From: Gamarada debralockiae
Lineage: Eukaryota > Ascomycota > Leotiomycetes > Helotiales > Hyphodiscaceae
Assembly: GCA_002803225.1 (NCBI GenBank)
Contig: NXFV01001150.1
Coordinates: forward strand, 1-53,474
Reading direction: 5' to 3'
Length of the DNA: 53,474 nucleotides
A model generated the notes under the pieces. That model ran no database searches, was not told the origin of the DNA, and saw only the letters and a list, made by a program, of their open reading frames with translations. The translations under genes were made by a program, and so were the position numbers. Below, piece by piece: positions 36,632 through 46,738 of the stretch (positions within the stretch are counted from its first letter, which is position 1; every line of letters begins with the position of its first letter).

Positions 36632-37747
36632 ATGCCGATCCCATTCGGTTTCGGCGTGGGTGATATCCTGACTATCATCCGTCTCGTATGGCAGTGTTAC
36701 AATGACTGCAAAGAGGCTGGCGGCGCATTTCGGGAAATATCGTACTTGGCCTGGTCACTCCATAGCTCGCTCACAACCATTCGCAACGAGGTCTCAAACG
36801 CAAATTCGGTTCTGGCTCAACAGAGAGGGCATAGGAAACAAGTCCTCGTTGACACAATCAATGATTGTGAGGAGATCATCGGTGAAGTGTTTGATTTGGT
36901 TGAGCGCTATGGCAGCCTCGCCCCGGCTCGTGAATCCAGCTATCTCAGAAGGGCTTGGGGTCAAGTCCGCTATAGCGCTGCGCAAGTGGAGCAGAAGTTG
37001 CATGCCATTCGTGGCAGGCTGACTAGTCATGTCACAACGATTATGCTCCAACTTGACCTCATGAATATCGATGCTAGAGGACAATTTCAGAATACACTTG
37101 ATGCGACGAGGAGAGAGATGAGAAATGGGTTGGCGGGAAATGAGACAGCAATCTTTGCGGTTGCGAGGAGGCTGCGTAGAATCCAAGCGGAAAGCGTTTC
37201 TTCTTCGGGGCAAGGAAGTCTTGAGGATGACGGCTGGCGTGAAATTAAAGACGAGTTGAGAAGACAAGGATTTAGAAAACGCGAGATCAAAAGAAGTAAG
37301 AGAGTATTGTTGGCGTATATCAGAGAACAATCTATGAGGGAGGGGGCACAAAAAGTTGCGGGGGAGGCTGCGGGACGAGCACGGTCACGAAGCTCAAGTG
37401 GCAGTCAAGCAAGTATTCGAAGGGGAAGAAGAAGGGTACGTGGAAGGAGGCGGGCCACGAAATCTCGCTACTCGAGTAGAGTATCACCACTTTCGGGCGG
37501 GAACGGTTCTCCAGTTCGTCCTCGCGAGAGATCTCGATGGAGTTCGACTTCTCGTACCCCACCTCCTCCTTATCGTTCTAGATCAAGGCGGTACTCACGA
37601 GGATCGTATATGTCGCTTGCCCAACCTCTGGCGCCACAGACTGGTAGAGGAATGACCAATACTGAGATGGTTCTTCTTGGGGTGGCGATTGCAAGTGTGA
37701 GCTATATCGTCTTAGATCATTATGATAAGAAAAAGAGGAGAAGGTAA
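36632..37747 (+). CDS. tail-anchored protein with STAND-type fungal N-terminal domain
   Basis: Single exon. I take the ATG at 36632 (MPIPFGFGVGDILTII) rather than the in-frame ATG at 36587, because fungal N-terminal domains of NACHT/STAND proteins start just so, with MP-x-PFGF-x-VGD. This gives 371 residues. Residues 1-210 are helical and resemble that N-terminal domain; there is no NACHT or NB-ARC P-loop and no repeat domain after it. Residues about 250-335 are very rich in Arg and Ser (RSRSSSGS, RRGRRRVRGRRR). A single hydrophobic helix near residues 348-365 (MVLLGVAIASVSYIVL) precedes a basic end KKKRRR, making it a C-terminal tail anchor. Function is unknown; a membrane-linked partner or decoy in an incompatibility-like pathway is speculation. 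Confidence 0.8.
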   Translation: MPIPFGFGVGDILTIIRLVWQCYNDCKEAGGAFREISYLAWSLHSSLTTIRNEVSNANSVLAQQRGHRKQVLVDTINDCEEIIGEVFDLVERYGSLAPARESSYLRRAWGQVRYSAAQVEQKLHAIRGRLTSHVTTIMLQLDLMNIDARGQFQNTLDATRREMRNGLAGNETAIFAVARRLRRIQAESVSSSGQGSLEDDGWREIKDELRRQGFRKREIKRSKRVLLAYIREQSMREGAQKVAGEAAGRARSRSSSGSQASIRRGRRRVRGRRRATKSRYSSRVSPLSGGNGSPVRPRERSRWSSTSRTPPPPYRSRSRRYSRGSYMSLAQPLAPQTGRGMTNTEMVLLGVAIASVSYIVLDHYDKKKRRR

Positions 37748-37888
37748 CAGCTTTGTAAGCGGGGAGGGCTAAAGGGAATGACAACTGGTGAATCTAAAGC
37801 TGGCGACGATGAAACAAAGAGGAATACGCATTCAGATACTTCTTTATAGCCTGTTCGATGGTTCTGATATTTTCTACTGATTCTAGCT

Positions 37889-40110
37889 TCAGCTTACTCG
37901 CATATCAAATGAAGACGCACAACCTTCCCCTTCTGTCATCTTGTTCCGCTCATATACTCTGTTCTTGTTCCTAGTAGGCCCGTCGGAAATGATGTAATCC
38001 GTCTTCGGGCCCTTCTGTGCTTGAAGGGGCTCGATGCGTCCAATCCCCTCGAAACTCGCATCCGTTGGATCAAGCTGCGCAACGCCAAGCTTCGCAGCTT
38101 CCTTTACCGTAAAAGCACGTAGTTATCGTAGTCCCAAATCCCCGAACTGGGAACAGAGGCATGGTGATATAGAACAGCAGCGCGCTGGTGAAGAGCCCCG
38201 AATGCATCCTTAGTCTTGGTGACTCGATGAGTGAATTTGGTAGAAAAGGACTTATCGATGAAGAAGGTCTCGTGGTAAAGCTGAAACAGAGCGCGGAGAG
38301 CGTTTGTGTCACCTCGAACTGTGACGATCAATCCACCAACAGTTGGGGCCTAGCCACAAAGCCATGCCGGGATCACGCGCCAACTCAAACCATGCCAGTA
38401 TTAATATGCGGTATCATATGTGCGATCAAGTTGCTCAGTTGGATTCTCTGGCGACGAAGGATATAGAAATCGCAGGCCATGACCCCTATGAGGGATGCCA
38501 GGAACACGGCAAAGGAGCTGAGAACTGTGATGAAGGTCGTCGCTTTGTTGATAAGTTGCCATAGTTGTACGACTTACGGATGTTGTTAGTGAAGGGCAAA
38601 AGCATGAATGTGAATGAGGTGGAGCTCACCCAGCATGCAATGAAAGTTATGAAAGCGCCCTATATGATAAGCTGTGAGTTATAATGCAGCGGTCAGTAAA
38701 GTACACGGTTTCATCACGTACCCTTCGGATATCGATGTACCGCAGGAAGAGCCCAGCAAGATCTGTTCCTCCAGCCATAGCATTCCTCTGTCAAATACAT
38801 CAGGGACGGAAAGGAGACTATAGCAAATATTCTCGAACATCGCCATCAAACTAAAGCCGGCGGAAGGGAAGAACACACCGCCCTGGCGTTGGAGGAGCCT
38901 TTTCCAGAATCCATCATTACACCAATACGTCAGGAGATAGAAAAAGTACGTCAAGTTTGTACCCCGAGAAAAAGTTCAGAAACGCTGGACTCACGATTCC
39001 AATAAATTTCTCCATAAATCTTCTGACATACGCTGTTTGTCATTAGCCCAATAAAACCAACCAAAGTTCCCACAATCCAAACGGATGCGATAGAGCCCAT
39101 AATATAATGCTTAAGCGATTTAGTATATCGAGATAAATCCGAGCCGTTCGTAATACCAGCTGTATAATCCTCAATAACTCCGGGCTGTTCATGGGAAATA
39201 TTTGACCTCCCTGCAATTCCCCTAATCATTTGGTTGATACCAGACGTAATAAGCCAAGACGAGTTCCATTTGCTTTCAGTAGGAATATCTTGTCCCTGAC
39301 TGAAGACTAGTCCCACTCCTTTGGCCTCCGAGAGTAACCAGATCACTGAATTTGCTAGAAAGAGGCTGAAAGGTGAGGCCGTCGTATTCACTCATGCAGA
39401 TTATCCCAACTCTGCAGTAGACTGAAATGATTCGGAATGGAAGCTCAAACTTCTCAGGTCAGATGAAGAGAAATGGCAGCGATAAAGTCCAAAAGATGAT
39501 GAACCCAACGAATTGATAGGTGGTCCTCGGCATGTTGGAGGGAGAGTGTTTTCGATCGTTGCGAAGGATGGCCAAATTGCTGCGACGCAGACGCTGCGAG
39601 ACCAAGAACAGATCAGTATGTGCATATTAGATGGAGAAAGAATATATTGCTCACGCCGCAAGTCTTCCTCCATTCCAGCCTGTTGTCAGTGAAGCCAAAC
39701 TAACCACGTGACCGAGGTGAGGAAAGACAACAGCAGTCCAAATGAAGTTGAGTAAGATCCGTTGTAGTAGTGGAATATAATTGCCCCGCGTTCCCCAAGT
39801 GTATCGGTTCTGGATTATCCAATACGCTATTGTAGGCCACACCATGCGATGATCGTCGAGAAAAGGGCAATCAGAGCTCTGGAAACGACCATGGACTAGC
39901 TGACGGAAAATCCCACATCTTTGGCATGATCAGTCAAGGAAGTATAAATGGGTGTTGAAAGATAGGATGGTTGGACATACTCAAGAATGTGTTTGGTGTT
40001 TGCCAATTCGAAACATTGAGAGATTAAATAGCCCAGTATCCAAAGTAGTGGAAAGCTCCCCACGTTCTTCTCGATGGCGAAGTGGGACCAAGTCTCGATC
40101 ATGACTACAA
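37889..40110 (-). pseudogene. NCS1 nucleobase/uridine-type permease, degraded
   Basis: Nearly the whole Fur-type NCS1 permease can be traced on the minus strand, from THWGAFHYFGYW-like and NWQTPNTFL near 40020 to a C-terminal tail ending at TGA 37891-37889. Conserved pieces include RYTWGTRGNYIPLLQRI, VAAIWPSFATIENTLPP, SEAKGVGLVFSQGQD, AGITNGSDLSRY, IYGEIYWN, FENIC and INKATTFITVLSSF. At least four in-frame stops break it: TAA at 40026-40024, TGA at 39461-39459 (Arg CGA in relatives), TAA at 38403-38401 and TAG at 38352-38350 (Trp TGG in relatives). One base is missing near 38885, and a 51 bp in-frame segment around 39161-39211 interrupts a conserved motif as if an intron donor was lost. Extent at the 5' end is approximate. 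Confidence 0.85.
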
Positions 40111-40129
40111 GGAATTAGTGCCCCTGATC

Positions 40130-40778
40130 CTCCGCATGTCAGAGCATTGTGCTGCATTATTGCACAGCATGTTGGTGAAAGAGGTCGAGAATTGTCGGAC
40201 AGATTCAATCTCACATCTTCTTGATTACGGTGCTAAGATATCAGAGAAAGATAAAGATGGCATCCACATTCCAACGGCAAGCCTCGTCAGGGCCGCTTTA
40301 TTCGGAGATACTTTGATGCAAGACGCTCTAAGAAGTGCGGCCCAGCAAGCCGCTTTTGGAAGTATCAGTCACCGCCACGTTAGGGCATCGAAGAACCTCA
40401 CTTATTTGCGACGACTTGTGGCATGCATATTTAAAGAAGCGGGCCCAAAAGGTCGTCATCGGTCACCTTTCAATAATACTGAAATGGTATTGCGATATCC
40501 TGGTGGAGGCAGCCAGAGGTGACGAGAGTTTCGACAACATCACGACTAATTTCGCCGATTTATTCGACGTTCTAGCTTTCTCCCCTGTGAGAACATCCAT
40601 CCAAATGGCCCTTTTATTCGTTTTTATAAAGAATGGGCATTGTGGCATGGTCGAGGTGTTGTACCAAAAGGGTGTGGACATCAACGGGACACACCAAGGG
40701 ACTTCGCCTTTGAAATATGCCTTGCAGTTGGGGGCTTCGCCGCAGATGATTGAGACCATGGTATCTTATGGGAGCTGA
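40130..40778 (+). pseudogene. ankyrin-repeat-like remnant
   Basis: Two overlapping plus-strand frames together look like part of an ankyrin protein. The first carries SHLLDYGAKISEKDKDG. The second carries MVEVLYQKGVDINGTHQGTSPLKYALQLGA and a stop at 40776-40778. A frame change near 40340 separates them and no N-terminal domain is found upstream, where the NCS1 pseudogene lies. A fragment of a larger decayed gene is the simplest reading; a short intron at the frame change is possible. Confidence 0.4.
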
Positions 40779-41728
40779 ACAGGAGGGAACCAACAATGCG
40801 CAAGTATACCTTCTCGTCAAGGAAGCCGAATCGTCGCGCGAGCCGCAAACTGAGCTCCTGGTAATCGGCGCTCATCTTTTGATTGTATTTGCTGAGCGGA
40901 AAGAATCTCACCTGCGCCAGAAACATGAGGCGGTTGCAGAAAGCGAGGATGCGATTCAGAAGCGACCTCAGCATGCAGCAGAGGTCGAAGATTGACGTCA
41001 AGCATCTTGTGTTTTGCTTGCCGCAAATCGAGGATGTAACGGAGGCGCGTCTTCTCTCTGGCAGCTTGGCGGGACGTAGAAACACTGTACTGAAGGGTGT
41101 AAGGAGGAAATATTGTGATACGATCACGTGAAATTTGAGCTCTTTCATCAACTGCTGACGACGATTGTTGCTCGCTTTTGTAAAGCTTCCAATGCGGGTC
41201 GTCATAGCGAGCTTTCCAGAAACAGTTGAGAAGAGGCTGTGTATCCATCTAGAACCAAAAGGTCTCATACAACCTTACTTTTCTTCATTCGGGTCATTTT
41301 TTCTTATACAGAAGCTGAAGGACCGTCAACTGCACTCGATTAGGACGGAAAGCAAGAGCATATATACAGTATTGATTTATATCTCATCTATTCAGTCTCT
41401 CGAAATCTATATGACGGATATGGCGATCATGATATCCCATACCCCCATTACCGTTTCGCATAAATCATTACCAAAGTCCCGTGGGACGCAAAACCCAGAC
41501 GCCCCTCAACGCCAACCAATGCCGTTATGTGAGGCCGTTCAAAAGTGATTCGCTAAATCACACCCTCATCTATGTACTTCGTTTTCAACTGAGCTCATAT
41601 CTGCAAGCTCGAGCGCCAATACCACAAAGAGAGCAATCTAATTCCATCCTTTCTGTGTTTGTCCTTCATCATTGTTCATCTTGGCGTGCCGTCTATTGCG
41701 TCCTTGCCCCAGCCTACGAGCCGTTGTC
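40779..41728. other. intergenic with long antiparallel frames
   Basis: Minus-strand frames at about 40681-41268 and 40817-41248 overlap in two phases and are basic and Ser/Arg-rich. I recognise no domain, and neither has a convincing start or splice partner. Left as non-coding or decayed DNA. Confidence 0.45.
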
Positions 41729-43378
41729 TCAAGATTGCCCATCAACCATGGGCTGAGGTTGATCATCCGCGGCCGGTTCAGCTTGTGCCTCTGGGGTAGT
41801 TTGTTCACCCTCCGGAATAAGTTGATCTTGTGCGTCCTCGACAGGTTGAGATTGCGTATCTACGACTGGTTGAGGCTGCGCATCTGCTGGTGCCATATTT
41901 ATGGCTGATGGAGGTTGTGGATCTGCTGGGGGAAACATTGGCTGCGCTAGTTTTGCATCTGTTGCTGGTGCCATCATGATGGGCTGTGGAGGTTGCTGAT
42001 CGGCTGGAGGAATCATTGGCTGCGGTGGCTGTGCATTTGGTTGTGGCCCCATAAACATTGGTTGTTGTTGTTGGGGAGGTGGTGGCCCTCCAAATAGTTG
42101 AGGCGGCTGAGGTGGTCCACCAAACAGTTGGGGCGGCTGAGAATCCGGGAACATTGCTTGTGGTGCTGGTTGAACCACTGGTTCTTCCTTTGGCATCAAA
42201 GCAAGACGTTGAGCGTCAGCCTCAGCTAGCGCCATTCGAACAGCCCTGTCTTCAGGAGAGAGGGCATCGAAAGACGCCTTGTTGGAGTCCCACAATTTGA
42301 TACACTCGACGTCCCAATTACACTTTTCCACCTCGCCGTAGATAGGGTGGCTGTATCGGGGGTGGTTTACGGGCCACATAGAAGCATGGTAGTGATGCTT
42401 GACCAGGGCTGTTCTGGCATTATGGTTTCCAGAGTCTGAATGACCTTGACCAGCTGCAAAGGCTTCTACCGTAAGAACCAGGAATCCTCCGACCAGCTTC
42501 GATTCCGCCATGTTGTGGAACGTATCCCAAGTCACCTCCTTGCCGCTGTGCGCACTCATCTCCTCCAAGACTGCAATGGTGAAAGCAGAAGGCCCTGTAC
42601 CGCTAATCACCTCGTCGAAGTCCAGTGTAATGTCCGAGACTGGCACTTTTTGCTTTTCCGCGATGTCGTTCAGCCAGTTCATAATGTTTTCGACCAGTTT
42701 CAACATCACTGGAAGTCCTGGCTTGCTCAAAAAAGTCCATTGGCAAAAAGACCGCGACTTCTTCCCCAGGATTGGATGGTCCTTAAATTCAGGTTGATCA
42801 ATTTCCACGCTGATCACCATATCCACATCGGCCTCATTGTAGCGATCTGGGATCCATCTGTCAACGGGCTTGAGCGCTTCCACGTCAATATCCGCATAGA
42901 CTCCTCCTTCCACATACATAATCAAATACCGCAGTATGTCAGCCTTAATAATTTTCGCAGTAAGTTGCCGGTACATGTCCACTATGTCGGGTCGATCCAG
43001 GCCATCCGGACCAAAATGCGTTTCCACGTAATATAGGTCATTGTTGTCCGTCAAGACTTCGTACCTGTGACCTGGATTCTTCTGAGTCCAAGTCCTCGCG
43101 GTCGTCAGATCTCTTTCCTCGAAGTCTAAAGCATCCACCTTCCATGTCTGCCATATTTTCCTTGGGAACTTGGCGCCTTTTGTTGTAATCTGCTTCTGAG
43201 ATCCGTAAGACCGGTGCGATAAATCGCGCTTGTGCTTCGCAACTTTTACCGTCGACCCGAATGAGTCAAAATTTGATAGTAATATTACGACGAGGACCAA
43301 TATAATGTACAATGGAAGAGCCCTTTGGATTTGCTTGGGTAGTCGTGCTCCCAATGGCGACTTCGAGGTCTGCATCAT
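41729..43378 (-). CDS. GT32 Och1-like glycosyltransferase with Pro/Gln-rich tail
   Basis: I take the start at 43378 (MMQTSKSPLGARLPKQ) because it puts a type II signal anchor (LPLYIILVLVVILLSNF, residues 21-37) close to the N-terminus; the frame is open for a further 93 codons upstream without such logic. The product has 549 residues, single exon. The catalytic domain (about 70-390) has FPRKIWQTWK, a sugar-binding DxD in GGVYADIDVE (Asp 163 and 165) and SGTGPSAFT, as in Och1-type alpha-1,6-mannosyltransferases of the Golgi. Residues about 400-549 are a repetitive Pro/Gln/Ala-rich tail with repeats such as PPQLFGGPP and QPMFPPAD, ending acidic. The tail is not normal for Och1 and would lie in the Golgi lumen. 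Exact sugar donor and acceptor are inferred from the family. Confidence 0.9.
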   Translation of the reverse strand: MMQTSKSPLGARLPKQIQRALPLYIILVLVVILLSNFDSFGSTVKVAKHKRDLSHRSYGSQKQITTKGAKFPRKIWQTWKVDALDFEERDLTTARTWTQKNPGHRYEVLTDNNDLYYVETHFGPDGLDRPDIVDMYRQLTAKIIKADILRYLIMYVEGGVYADIDVEALKPVDRWIPDRYNEADVDMVISVEIDQPEFKDHPILGKKSRSFCQWTFLSKPGLPVMLKLVENIMNWLNDIAEKQKVPVSDITLDFDEVISGTGPSAFTIAVLEEMSAHSGKEVTWDTFHNMAESKLVGGFLVLTVEAFAAGQGHSDSGNHNARTALVKHHYHASMWPVNHPRYSHPIYGEVEKCNWDVECIKLWDSNKASFDALSPEDRAVRMALAEADAQRLALMPKEEPVVQPAPQAMFPDSQPPQLFGGPPQPPQLFGGPPPPQQQQPMFMGPQPNAQPPQPMIPPADQQPPQPIMMAPATDAKLAQPMFPPADPQPPSAINMAPADAQPQPVVDTQSQPVEDAQDQLIPEGEQTTPEAQAEPAADDQPQPMVDGQS

Positions 43379-44570
43379 CGGTTTGTGCGAGTAAGTCCTC
43401 AAGAGTCGAAAAGTTTTGACAGGCGACGAGGGATGAAAAGAGGATGCATAACGAGGTTTTACTGCAAGCTTTGAAAGCTTCCAACTACAGGGTGGCAGCT
43501 GCGGGGTTTCGCATAATGCTGGTCTTTCGCTTTTGCGTCCGCAGATCGCTGAGATTACTTGGTAGGGGGGCCTGGGAAGTTGTGCAGGTAGGAGATTAAA
43601 GGCGCCGAGGTCATGCCAGCAGAACATAGGAAAGTCCGTTGCAAGACTGGTATACATGCATGTGATTTGAGCTCAGGATGGCTATCAAACTTACAAACAA
43701 TTGGGTTTCGGGTGGATTTTGGTGGCATCACTGACGTTGGTGGCTCTCGCGGCTTACAGGTCAATTCATCGCATTCTGGTGTACCTGACAGAACCGGCCA
43801 CTAGCAGTGGTGAGCTAGTCCGCGCCGTTGAAGCATATGGATTAGCGAGTAAAATCATGGAGTGCTGCCAACTATTACGACTGGATACCCCCCCGAGGAC
43901 CTCGGCCCCTGAAATCAAATTATCGACTGGGGAGAGTGGGTGGAGCGGGAATTTAGCGGAAAACGGCAAAGATATGAGCACTATCATAGGCTTGGCCATC
44001 TACAGAACATGGATGTGCTAAACTTCGAAACTTTTTCCACTTCCCCGCATACGAGATTATTTTTGACCATCCTGGTCCTTCATGTGAATGTGGTGATGAT
44101 GATAGGGTAGATCACTCTGGGAGCCAGGATCTCTAAAGCCAAAACGAGTTGACGATCTTCCCCGCATAGGATCAAGTTGACCTGGATCCCACGTACTCGT
44201 AACCAGGCCCACCCATAACCATGGATTTCTAGCGGAGACACTACCGCAACAAGTAGCGTCTCTCTTCCTTACCCGTATCTTTCCCCGCAGAAAATGGATC
44301 CGTTGGCTTTAAACCTCGGAAGCATCGACTTGCCAGAGGATGGCTTGTGACAGGAAGCGACAGCTCCAAGGGGTTGCGCGGCTCATCTTGGCTCGTCTCC
44401 AAATTTGCAATCGGCACATTCTGTCGATGCATTTCTTTCGGTACTTTCTTTTAGATTACCCTATTTTAGAGAAAGCCCATGCACTCCCTCGAACCTCCAA
44501 CCTCCTTAATCGACAGTAAGCCGACGACTTCATCAATTTGTAGACGAGGTTCTGTCGATGTGAATTTCAG
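43379..44570. other. divergent intergenic region
   Basis: About 1.2 kb between outward-facing glycosyltransferase and acyltransferase genes. A plus-strand frame at 43701-44021 has a hydrophobic start but no family match, and I leave it out. Contains the promoters of both neighbours. Confidence 0.55.
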
Positions 44571-46037
44571 ATGTCTACAAGAAACGACAGCGTCTTGGAA
44601 ATGGGGTATTGGGAGGACATCAAACCGGAACCGGAACTCTCTGGTTATGCTCGAGCAAAGAACTACTGGACAGAACTTTCGCGGCCCTTGTTTTTGAGCA
44701 GGAGAGGGACAGGCGGCCCTCGAAAGCCAAACAGGCGGACAGCGTATCTCGATGGACTCAGAGGATTTGCGGCATTCCTGGTTTACTGGCACCATCATCA
44801 ATTGTGGGCTCGCGATGCGATTCTGGCAGATGTTATCTTTGAGCGCGGTTTTGGGTACGACCAAAAGTATTACTTTGCTGCCCTACCCGGGATCCGGACC
44901 TTCTTCTCTGGTGGTCACTATGCAGTGACAATCTTTTTCGTCATCTCAGGATACGTGCTCTCTACGAAGCCAATGAGCTTGATTCACGCTGGCGAATTTC
45001 TTAAACTATCAGAGAACGTAGCTTCTGCTCTATTCAGACGGTGGCTGAGGCTGTTCATACCAGTCATCTGCACGACGTTTTTGTACATGACTTCATGGCA
45101 CATGTTTGGGCTTTGGATAGCCGGGGTAAACGTCGAACCGAATTATCGTGCTGAGTTGTGGAAGTGGTATTGCGAGTGGAAGTCCTTCAGCTTCGTCTTC
45201 AAGACCGGCGGGGAGCCATGGCTCAGTTACAACTTACACGTATGGTCTATCCCAGTCGAATTTCGAGGCTCGATCGTTATTTACACGTCTCTCCTTGCCT
45301 TCTCTAGACTCACAAGGAATGCTCGACTCTGGTGTGAAACAGGGCTTATCTTCTACTTCATGTATATCGCGGATGGCTCCCACTATTCGATGTTCTGTGC
45401 GGGCATGCTTCTTTGCGATCTCGACTTGCTTGCAGACAAAGACGACTTGCCCCGCTTCTTCTGCCGATTGGAACCATTCAAGGAGCTCATCTTCTACCAC
45501 CTTTTTGTTATCAGCGTGTACCTTGGCGGTGTTCCTTCCCACAATCTTGACATCGGAGAAATCAAGAAAGTACGTGGATGGTATTACCTGTCTTTTCTCA
45601 AGCCACAGGCTGTTTTCGACTACAAATGGTTCTATCTGTTCTGGGCCGCCACTTTTTTGGTGGCTTCAATTCCACGCATACCATGGCTCAAGAGATTCTT
45701 CGAGACGCCATTCAATCAGTATCTCGGCCGGATATCGTTTGCCCTGTATCTTGTCCACGGCCCTGTCCTTTGGGTGCTGGGTGACAGACTCTACTCAGCG
45801 ACTGGTTGGGCACGGGAGGCACATCACGAGCACTTACCTGCTTGGATCGACAAATTCCCTCTGTCTAAAGCAGGACCTCTTGGCTTCGAATTGAGCTTTT
45901 GGGCGCCGCAATTGATAATTTTGCCAGTTACTCTTTGGCTTGCACAAGTGGTCACCAAGTTGCTTGATGAACCCAGTGTTAAGTTTGCACAGTGGTTGTA
46001 CGGGAGGACGGTGGCGCCGCCCCCCACAAAATCTTGA
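44571..46037 (+). CDS. membrane acyltransferase 3 family protein
   Basis: Single exon, 488 residues. The start ATG at 44571 is in frame; the ATG at 44479 cannot be spliced into this frame with visible signals. The AT3 pattern is clear: RRTAYLDGLRGFAAFLVYWHHH near residue 55, GGHYAVTIFFVISGYVLS, FRRWLRLFIPV, then multiple membrane spans and a late FNQYLGRISFALYLVHGPVL segment. Family members transfer acyl groups (often acetyl) to carbohydrates, lipids or secondary metabolites at a membrane. The acceptor here is unknown; the location between a Golgi mannosyltransferase-like gene and another secretory protein would suit glycan or sterol/terpenoid acylation, but this is speculative. Confidence 0.92.
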   Translation: MSTRNDSVLEMGYWEDIKPEPELSGYARAKNYWTELSRPLFLSRRGTGGPRKPNRRTAYLDGLRGFAAFLVYWHHHQLWARDAILADVIFERGFGYDQKYYFAALPGIRTFFSGGHYAVTIFFVISGYVLSTKPMSLIHAGEFLKLSENVASALFRRWLRLFIPVICTTFLYMTSWHMFGLWIAGVNVEPNYRAELWKWYCEWKSFSFVFKTGGEPWLSYNLHVWSIPVEFRGSIVIYTSLLAFSRLTRNARLWCETGLIFYFMYIADGSHYSMFCAGMLLCDLDLLADKDDLPRFFCRLEPFKELIFYHLFVISVYLGGVPSHNLDIGEIKKVRGWYYLSFLKPQAVFDYKWFYLFWAATFLVASIPRIPWLKRFFETPFNQYLGRISFALYLVHGPVLWVLGDRLYSATGWAREAHHEHLPAWIDKFPLSKAGPLGFELSFWAPQLIILPVTLWLAQVVTKLLDEPSVKFAQWLYGRTVAPPPTKS

Positions 46038-46738
46038 AATGATAATTTGTATATTATTGTATATATCTGCACGAATTGCGCGTCACGGTGGTACCCTGAT
46101 GTAAACCAAAAAGTGTCTTCCAAGTTCTCACCAACACCTGTGAATTGTGAGTCCCACTCTGATTTCAGACTGGAAGAGGCAAGGCTATGGTTCAGCCCTA
46201 ATCCAAGGCTGTACTTCTCGGCGCTAACGGACTGCAATCTTGTTGGCAGCTTGCCAACAAAGTATCTCGCCGGGGTCGACAATCGACCAGAATTTATGAA
46301 ATACGCAATCGTATTTCGCCCTATCCTGTCCCAACATTTAATTGAGATATGAGCAGGGTATGAACAAGGTTGTAAAGGAGACAGTTCCGGAAGGAGATAA
46401 CAGGCCCGAAACACTGCCGATGCATGCACACGCACCGGGAAAGCTCAAATGGCATGTGAAAGGTGTGCTGAGAGGATCAACCACTATCCACCCCCTCCCC
46501 ATGACTTTTTGTTACCGAATTCCGGACGAGAAAACTTTTCCAATCGCAAAAGCCTGATCCTCTTATCATGCAAAAAGCCACTCGAGAGGCCAAGTTACAG
46601 AAGATGCACCTACAAGACGTACATACGGAACCCTGTACATGGACCGCTCTCCGAGGTATTTTAAGATTTTAGAAACGTAATCTGTTCACCAGATAACACT
46701 CAGCCTGTGCTCCTCAAAATGATCGCCCACCGAGGCCA
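46038..46738. other. intergenic
   Basis: 700 bp, presumably 3' UTR of the acyltransferase and promoter of the next gene. No feature recognised. Confidence 0.55.

Noticed and set aside
40681..41268. 195-residue minus-strand ORF
   Set aside because: Overlaps another frame and the ankyrin-like remnant; basic composition, no domain found.
43701..44021. 106-residue plus-strand ORF with hydrophobic N-terminus
   Set aside because: No family resemblance; sits in the promoter region between two divergent genes.
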